Shown piece by piece: positions 59,228 through 64,000 of a stretch of 64,000 nt of DNA. The notes below the pieces were generated by a model that worked only from the letters and a program-made list of their open reading frames with translations, searched no databases and had not been told where the DNA came from. Every line of letters starts with the position of its first letter. The stretch's first letter is position 1. Both the position numbers and the translations under genes were made by a program. This DNA is from Scatomonas sp963930955 (GTDB lineage: Bacteria; Bacillota; Clostridia; Lachnospirales; Lachnospiraceae). The stretch is from the NCBI GenBank assembly GCA_963930955.1, contig OZ006967.1, positions 930,001-994,000 of the forward strand, in the 5' to 3' direction.

Positions 59228-60865
59228 TCAACTTTTCGATCTGATCCGGCATCTCTGCTGTATCATGTCAGACCATGGCATCAGCTCTTCTATACCTTCG
59301 GGCTCATTTTTGTAGTCCGGCATATAGAGCAGTACAGTCTCCAGATATGCGTAGATGTTCAGAGTGTTGAGTTTTGCAGTTTCTACTAAACTGTAAATGA
59401 TGGAACTGGCCCGGGCGCCTTTTACAGTATCATGGAACAGGAAGTTTTTCCGCCCTACCGCATAGGGACGGGCGATATTTTCTGCGATATTGTTCGATAT
59501 GGAGCACCGCCCATCCAACAGGTAGTTCTCCATATATGGCTTCTGGTTTTTCGCATAGGTCACCGCTTTGGCCAGACGGCTTCCGCCAGCTGGGTTCACT
59601 GTTTCAAGCCATGACCAGTAAGCCTCCCATATGGCAGGCTCTGTCTCAAGACGCTTGGCTTTCCGTGTATCGGCATCCAGATCCGCATACTCCTTTTCCA
59701 GTTCGAATAACTGGCTGCAGTAATCGAAACCGATCTCTGCCGGAGTCTTATCCGGGGATTTCTTCGATTTCCCGGGAAGTGCATCATGCCAGTACCGTCT
59801 CATATGGGCAAGGCAGCCGCAGCGGATGACATCCTTCAGCTTATTATAACCGCCAAAACCATCACAGGTAAGGTATCCTGAAAATCCTTTCAGGAATTCT
59901 TCCGCATGATATCCGCCCCGGCTGGGCTGGTAATCATACAGACGGATCGGCGGCAGCCCGTCATTTCCAGAGCCATACAGCCACATATAGGACTTGGACT
60001 GTGCCGTTTTCCCTTCCTCCTTCAGTACCTGGCAGGGTGTTTCATCCGCATGGATGATGTCCCTCTCCAGCAGATGCTGGTGAAGCCGTTCATACACCGG
60101 CTCCAGATAATCTATACCGCATTTGATGACCCAGTTCGCCAGAGTTGCCCTGGGAAGCTTCACTCCCAGCTGTTTCCAGTCTGTCTCCTGCCGGTAAAGC
60201 GGGACACTGTTCACATACTTCTGGTACATCACGTAAGCAACTGTGGATGGAGATGCGAGACTATGCTTCAGCAGCGGGCTTGGGGTTTCCGCCCCAACGA
60301 TTACAGAAGCACCGTCTTTTTTACATTCCGGACAGCCCAGGACCTCCTGGACATACTGGATCCGTTCCACTTTCGCGGGGATGATCCGCAGCTCTTCACG
60401 GACAATCTTTTTCCCGATGACTGCCATCGGGGTGTCGCAGTAGGGACAGTTCCTGTCCTCGTCCGGCACCGTGCAGGGGATTTCGGTCACAGGCAGCCCT
60501 GCAAGGATCTCTTCCCTGGTAGCCTTCGGTTTCCTTGCTTTGCGATTATAACCGCCAACGGCCTCTTCAAGAGCCGGTTCCGGAACAGAAGGATCCGAAG
60601 CAGCTTCCGCCTCATTGAACAGATCCAGTTGCCCGGGAAATGCATCTTTCTTTGCTTTTTCACTGGAAGATGCGAACAGCTTTTTCTTCAGATATTCGAC
60701 CGTTTCATTCAGGTTCGCGATCGTCTGGTTCAGCTGTGCGGTCTGCTCCTCATGGCTTTTGGCCATCTGCTCGATCGTAAGACGCTGGCTGTCCACCAAC
60801 TGGCGCAGGGATTCTATTGTCTCTTTCTGAAGCTGTATGAGCGCTTCCATTTCTGACTGCGGCAT
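59228..60865 (-). CDS. tnpC: IS66 transposase TnpC
   Basis: A 545-aa DDE transposase of the IS66 family. N-terminal leucine-zipper region (LIQLQKETIESLRQLVDSQR), zinc-binding CPYCDTPMAVIGK, LPRATLANWVIKCGIDYLEP, IHADETPCQVLKEEGK, CDGFGGYNKLKDVIRCGCLA, SNNIAENIARPYAVGRKNFL. Start at 60865 follows AAAGGTGG. No defects seen. Confidence 0.95.
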   Translation of the reverse strand: MPQSEMEALIQLQKETIESLRQLVDSQRLTIEQMAKSHEEQTAQLNQTIANLNETVEYLKKKLFASSSEKAKKDAFPGQLDLFNEAEAASDPSVPEPALEEAVGGYNRKARKPKATREEILAGLPVTEIPCTVPDEDRNCPYCDTPMAVIGKKIVREELRIIPAKVERIQYVQEVLGCPECKKDGASVIVGAETPSPLLKHSLASPSTVAYVMYQKYVNSVPLYRQETDWKQLGVKLPRATLANWVIKCGIDYLEPVYERLHQHLLERDIIHADETPCQVLKEEGKTAQSKSYMWLYGSGNDGLPPIRLYDYQPSRGGYHAEEFLKGFSGYLTCDGFGGYNKLKDVIRCGCLAHMRRYWHDALPGKSKKSPDKTPAEIGFDYCSQLFELEKEYADLDADTRKAKRLETEPAIWEAYWSWLETVNPAGGSRLAKAVTYAKNQKPYMENYLLDGRCSISNNIAENIARPYAVGRKNFLFHDTVKGARASSIIYSLVETAKLNTLNIYAYLETVLLYMPDYKNEPEGIEELMPWSDMIQQRCRIRSKS

Positions 60866-61166
60866 CCGGAAACCACCTTTCTTTTCACTGGTTCCTATTA
60901 TACCGTAAATCCGGCAGAAAAGCGAATCCGCTGCCATAGTGCCTCCGTCATTTTGACGGAGGGGAAATGTGGAAGACGGGTTGTTTTTGCAGGCATCTGC
61001 CCGGGCAAAACGCCCCGTTTTCCACGTGCGGGCAGCAATCCGTAAAAATCAGGGGCAGTTATCCTCCCTGTTTCCCGGACAGTTCCGTGATCCTGTGGAT
61101 AAGTCATCCGCTGTATTTTCCCAGCCCTGCAGGAGAAAGGAAAATTTTCTCTCTTTTGCACAAAGG

Positions 61167-61520
61167 TCAGAACTCCTTCTTTCTGGCAGGGCGGATCGCT
61201 TTTGGCTGGTCGATCGACAGCCCTTCCAGGAGCCAGCGGTATTCCTGGCGGCTGAGGTTCCTTACTTCCGAAGAATCCCGCGGCCATTGGAACCGGCCAT
61301 TATCCAAACGTTTATAATAGAGGCAGAACCCATCTTTTTCGAAATGCAGCGCTTTTATCCGGTCGCAGCGTCTTCCACAGAAAAGGAACAGGGAGTTGCT
61401 GTAAGGATCTAATTCATAAGTATCCCTGACGACCGCCATTAAGCCATCAATGCTCTTGCGCATGTCGGTATAACCTGTCACCAGGAAGAATTTTGCTACG
61501 CCGGACAGTTCGCCTAACAA
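61167..61520 (-). CDS. tnpB: IS66 accessory protein TnpB
   Basis: A 117-aa protein: FFLVTGYTDMRKSIDGLMAV, FLFCGRRCDRIKALHFEKDG, YYKRLDNGRFQWP. These are the standard IS66 Orf2 signatures. Overlaps tnpA by 7 nt. Required for IS66 transposition; mechanism unclear. Confidence 0.95.
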   Translation of the reverse strand: MLGELSGVAKFFLVTGYTDMRKSIDGLMAVVRDTYELDPYSNSLFLFCGRRCDRIKALHFEKDGFCLYYKRLDNGRFQWPRDSSEVRNLSRQEYRWLLEGLSIDQPKAIRPARKKEF

Positions 61521-61873
61521 AGCTGCCGCAGGGCAAGCAGGGTATTGCGGATCACATCCGCCCCGGCCTGTTCGTGGATCTCAACGCGGATGCCCTGCAT
61601 TTCCAGGCAGACCGAAGGGCCAGGTAAAGCAACGTGATCGGAAGGATTCTGTTCTGTTTCCCAAAGTGGGATCTGGACAACCTCCTGCTTCTGAGCGGAA
61701 GCATCCACTGCTTCCGGGACTGCACAGGCTTTTTTGCGCAGGGCCCGGACATGATAGTAAAATGTGCTGACGGGTATTCCGTTTTCTATGCACCACTGGC
61801 GGTCAGTAAGACCGCTGGATCTGCACTGGGTGATCAACTCCAGCCAATGGTCCTCCTTTGAAGTTGTACTCAT
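61514..61873 (-). CDS. tnpA: IS66 accessory protein TnpA
   Basis: A 119-aa protein with an HTH: HWLELITQCRSSGLTDRQWC, IENGIPVSTFYYHVRALRKK. Followed by a charged region and a C-terminal GIRVEIHEQAGADVIRNTLL. It is the first gene of the element on the minus strand and matches the IS66 Orf1 family. Confidence 0.92.
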   Translation of the reverse strand: MSTTSKEDHWLELITQCRSSGLTDRQWCIENGIPVSTFYYHVRALRKKACAVPEAVDASAQKQEVVQIPLWETEQNPSDHVALPGPSVCLEMQGIRVEIHEQAGADVIRNTLLALRQLC

Positions 61874-62145
61874 TTCATTTAACTCCTCTGATGTGAGATT
61901 TTGGAGTAACCAGGTGCAACAAACGCATCCAACGATATAGAGAGAAGATGTGCAGCTTTTGTAACACTCTGAGAACCAGATATGAAGTGAATTACTCCAA
62001 GTATCTGAAGTATCTCACAAAAGTTGCGGATTTGCTATCCGGGTGAATATAAAGCGCTTACTGTTCTTTTAACTGAGAGCAGGCGGCTTTTTGGCGTTCT
62101 ATAAATATATGGCTGCCTGCCAAAAGAGAAAGAGAGGAATTATTT

Positions 62146-62213
62146 ATGAAAAAAATGAGAAAATCCGCTAGTAATGTGAACAATGCTGTTAATCTGATCT
62201 CCGGAGCCTATAC
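62146..62213 (+). pseudogene. 5' end of a small gene cut by IS21
   Basis: ATG 62146 behind AGAGAGGAATT encodes MKKMRKSASNVNNAVNLISG and a few more residues before the IS21 end at 62214. A GCAGGCGGC/GCTGCCTG hairpin (62080-62120) lies upstream. The start looks like a real small protein; its identity cannot be judged because the rest lies beyond the insertion. Confidence 0.5.
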
Positions 62214-62388
62214 TGATTATTCCGGGGCTCTTTGAGCCACCTGTCCGGACTTTGAGAGCCACCATTCCGGAGAATGAGAGCCACATATTCCGGTAATTCA
62301 GAGCCACATTAGGATTTATTATATTGATCTCCTTTATACTGTAAGAACACATCGTCAGATGTGAATACAGTTAAAGGAGGTCACCATT

Positions 62389-63951
62389 ATGACCAAGTAT
62401 CGAGAAATCCTTCGCCTGAAAAGCCTAGGATTCAGCGAGCGGAACATCGCACACAGCTGCGGCGTATCCCGTAACACTGTTGCCAAGGTCATCAAACAGG
62501 CGGCGGAAATAAATCTTTCCTGGCCACTGGACCATGACATGACCGACAGCGCGCTTGAGGGAATGCTTTTTCCCAAGGTAAGATCAGCAACCAATCGAAG
62601 GATGCCTGATTATGACTACATCCACAGGGAGCTTCTGCGTAATGGGGTCAACAAGAAACTCCTATGGATAGAATACTGTGAGGAATGTCGCATGAACAAC
62701 GAAGAACCTCTCATGTATTCTCAGTTCTGCTACTACATCCAAAAAGACGAAGAAAAACGCAGAGCCACCATGCACATCCCACGGAAACCGGGTGAGCAGA
62801 TCGAAGTAGATTGGGCCGGTGATCCGGCACAGCTCATCGATCCGGACACCGGTGAGATCACAAAGGCAGAGATCTTTGTAGGTGTCCTTACTTACAGCCA
62901 GTATGCCTTTGTAAAGGCATACCTGAACCAGAAGACAGATAACTGGATCAAAGCGCATATCCAGATGTTTGAATTTTTCGGCGGCGTTACACCGATGCTT
63001 GTTCCTGATAACTGTTCTACGGCAGTGAATCCTTCGAAAAGCGACTGGTATACGACCGCACTGAATACTACTTATCATGAGATGGCAGAACATTATAATG
63101 TCGCCATCATTCCGGCAAGAGTCCGGAAGCCCAAAGATAAACCGAATGCAGAAGGTTCCGTTGGCAAGATCTCCACATGGATCACAGCGGCTCTTCGCAA
63201 TGAACAGTTTTTCTCCCTTGCAGAATTAAACGCTTCAATCCGTGAAAAGCTGGATGCCTACAATGCAAGGAAGTTTCAAAAGAAGGATTGCAGCAGGCTC
63301 CGTTTATTTCTTGGGGAAGAAAAGCCACTCCTGGCACAGTTGCCTGCCACACCCTTCGAACTGGCTGAGTGGAAACAGGCCACTGTCCAGTTCAACTACC
63401 ACATCGCAGTAGACAAGATGTACTACTCCGTGCCTTATCAGTATATCAAAGATAAAGTCGATGTGCGCATAACAGAAACAACGATTGAAATATTTTATCA
63501 TCACAATCGGATCGCCTCACATCGCTGCCTCCATGGAAGGAGCGGCCAGTACTCCACGGTAACGGCACATATGCCGCCAGACCATCAGAAGTATCTGGAA
63601 TGGAATGGTGACCGTTTCCGCAGATGGGCAGATTCGATCGGAATCAATACAAGAAAGGTGGTTGATGCGATCCTGACCTCCGGCAGGGTAGAACAGCAGA
63701 CTTACAGAAGCTGTATGGGGCTGCTGAAGCTGGCTGAGAAGTATTCTCCTGTAAAACTGGAAGAGGCTTGCAATAAAGCGCTTCTGTATTCCAGGACCCC
63801 CAGTTATAAAAGTATCAAAAATCTATTGGCTGCCATGAAAGAGGATCCCCAATCCGTATCCCGGAATCCGAAATCCCCTTCATCAGAGACTGGGGCACAG
63901 ACACATGGCATTACCCGGGGTGCCAGATACTACGGAGGTAAAAGAGCATGA
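62389..63951 (+). CDS. istA: IstA transposase, intact
   Basis: A 520-aa IS21 transposase. HTH (YREILRLKSLGFSERNIAHS, CGVSRNTVAKVIKQAAEINL) and rve catalytic core with VDWAGDPAQLID, MLVPDNCSTAV and KDKPNAEGSVGKI (DDE). C-terminal YYSVPYQYIKDKVDV domain. Reads through the site where copy 1 lost a C. RBS AAAGGAGG. It could act on both copies. Confidence 0.96.
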   Translation: MTKYREILRLKSLGFSERNIAHSCGVSRNTVAKVIKQAAEINLSWPLDHDMTDSALEGMLFPKVRSATNRRMPDYDYIHRELLRNGVNKKLLWIEYCEECRMNNEEPLMYSQFCYYIQKDEEKRRATMHIPRKPGEQIEVDWAGDPAQLIDPDTGEITKAEIFVGVLTYSQYAFVKAYLNQKTDNWIKAHIQMFEFFGGVTPMLVPDNCSTAVNPSKSDWYTTALNTTYHEMAEHYNVAIIPARVRKPKDKPNAEGSVGKISTWITAALRNEQFFSLAELNASIREKLDAYNARKFQKKDCSRLRLFLGEEKPLLAQLPATPFELAEWKQATVQFNYHIAVDKMYYSVPYQYIKDKVDVRITETTIEIFYHHNRIASHRCLHGRSGQYSTVTAHMPPDHQKYLEWNGDRFRRWADSIGINTRKVVDAILTSGRVEQQTYRSCMGLLKLAEKYSPVKLEEACNKALLYSRTPSYKSIKNLLAAMKEDPQSVSRNPKSPSSETGAQTHGITRGARYYGGKRA

Positions 63952-64000
63952 CCAATCAGAGTACCATTGATAAACTTATCGAGATGCGCCTGTCATCCAT
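63948..64000 (+). CDS. istB: IstB, 5' end only
   Basis: The first 17 codons (MTNQSTIDKLIEMRLSS) up to the window edge, identical to copy 1. Coupled to istA through an ATGA overlap. Confidence 0.9.
   Translation, partial: MTNQSTIDKLIEMRLSS

Larger units (their letters stand above)
59155..62061 (-). mobile_element. IS66-family element
   Basis: 2907 bp with terminal repeats starting GTAAGCGCT at both ends (59155 and complement at 62061), flanked by the perfect 8-bp duplication TGTTCTTT (59147-59154, 62062-62069). It encodes TnpA, TnpB and TnpC on the minus strand, all intact. A GCCTCCGTCA hairpin lies between tnpB and tnpC (60942-60962). Confidence 0.95.
62214..64000 (+). mobile_element. IS21-family element, copy 2 (runs off the window)
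   Basis: Starts TGATTATTCCGGGGC, identical to the inner end of copy 1, with the same multiple subterminal GAGCCAC repeats (62225-62310). It is in the opposite orientation to copy 1 and nearly identical to it. About 800 bp, including most of istB, lie outside the window. Confidence 0.93.

Overview
The window looks like the chromosome of a spore-forming Clostridia member, most likely Lachnospiraceae. It carries spoIIID, strong AGGAGG-type ribosome binding sites, a selenium-dependent molybdenum hydroxylase maturation cluster, PadR/MerR/LysR regulators and many IS3, IS21, IS66 and IS256 elements typical of gut Firmicutes. No species is claimed.

Layout. 1-340: a tRNA cluster (end of tRNA-Gln, tRNA-Lys, tRNA-Leu) and its terminator. 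360-5900: a mosaic block with a MerR-controlled ABC exporter and two different group II intron remnants separated by an IS3-family element, bracketed by a degenerate direct repeat. 6287-9314: a flavodoxin/membrane-protein operon and a small ORF. 9371-13456: an IS256-family element disrupted by an IS21-family element; both target-site duplications are readable. 13608-14570: a PadR regulator and a DUF2812 membrane protein, with a promoter buried in a perfect operator-like inverted repeat. 14639-19550: the strangest block. It holds secreted proteins resembling those I associate with Candidatus Saccharibacteria (TM7), two paralogous structured leader RNAs, a leaderless 49-codon ORF, a sigma-70-like gene and several broken reading frames. 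19682-35366: a redox island with a LysR regulator, an iron-type alcohol dehydrogenase, three aldo-keto reductases, flavin-binding proteins, lipoprotein hydrolases, a MATE exporter and an ArsP-like permease. Three of its transcription units share a 40-bp upstream block at identical spacing. 35367-36081: a group II intron 5' remnant behind a terminator, and an HTH gene.

36323-42952: rho, then an overlapping selenium/molybdenum-hydroxylase maturation operon (DUF3343, selD, yedF, yqeB, a class V aminotransferase, yqeC, a MobA-like nucleotidyltransferase). 43124-47357: an MFS transporter with a UroD-like methyltransferase, a convergent PucR regulator and a GNAT acetyltransferase. 47402-54177: a LacI-controlled fructo-oligosaccharide uptake operon (binding protein, two permeases, ATPase, cytoplasmic GH32). 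54273-57186: a DNA-repair methyltransferase, small proteins, a YjbR-EVE fusion, spoIIID and a nucleotidyltransferase/HEPN pair. 57474-59015: guaA. 59155-62061: an intact IS66 element with an 8-bp duplication. 62146-64000: a small gene cut by a second, nearly identical IS21 copy that runs off the window.

The two IS21 copies are inverted and could support inversion of the ~49 kb between them. The most unusual material is the 14.8-19.6 kb block and the shared regulatory block of the redox island. Phylum-level origin statements rest on recognition of family architecture, not on a database search.
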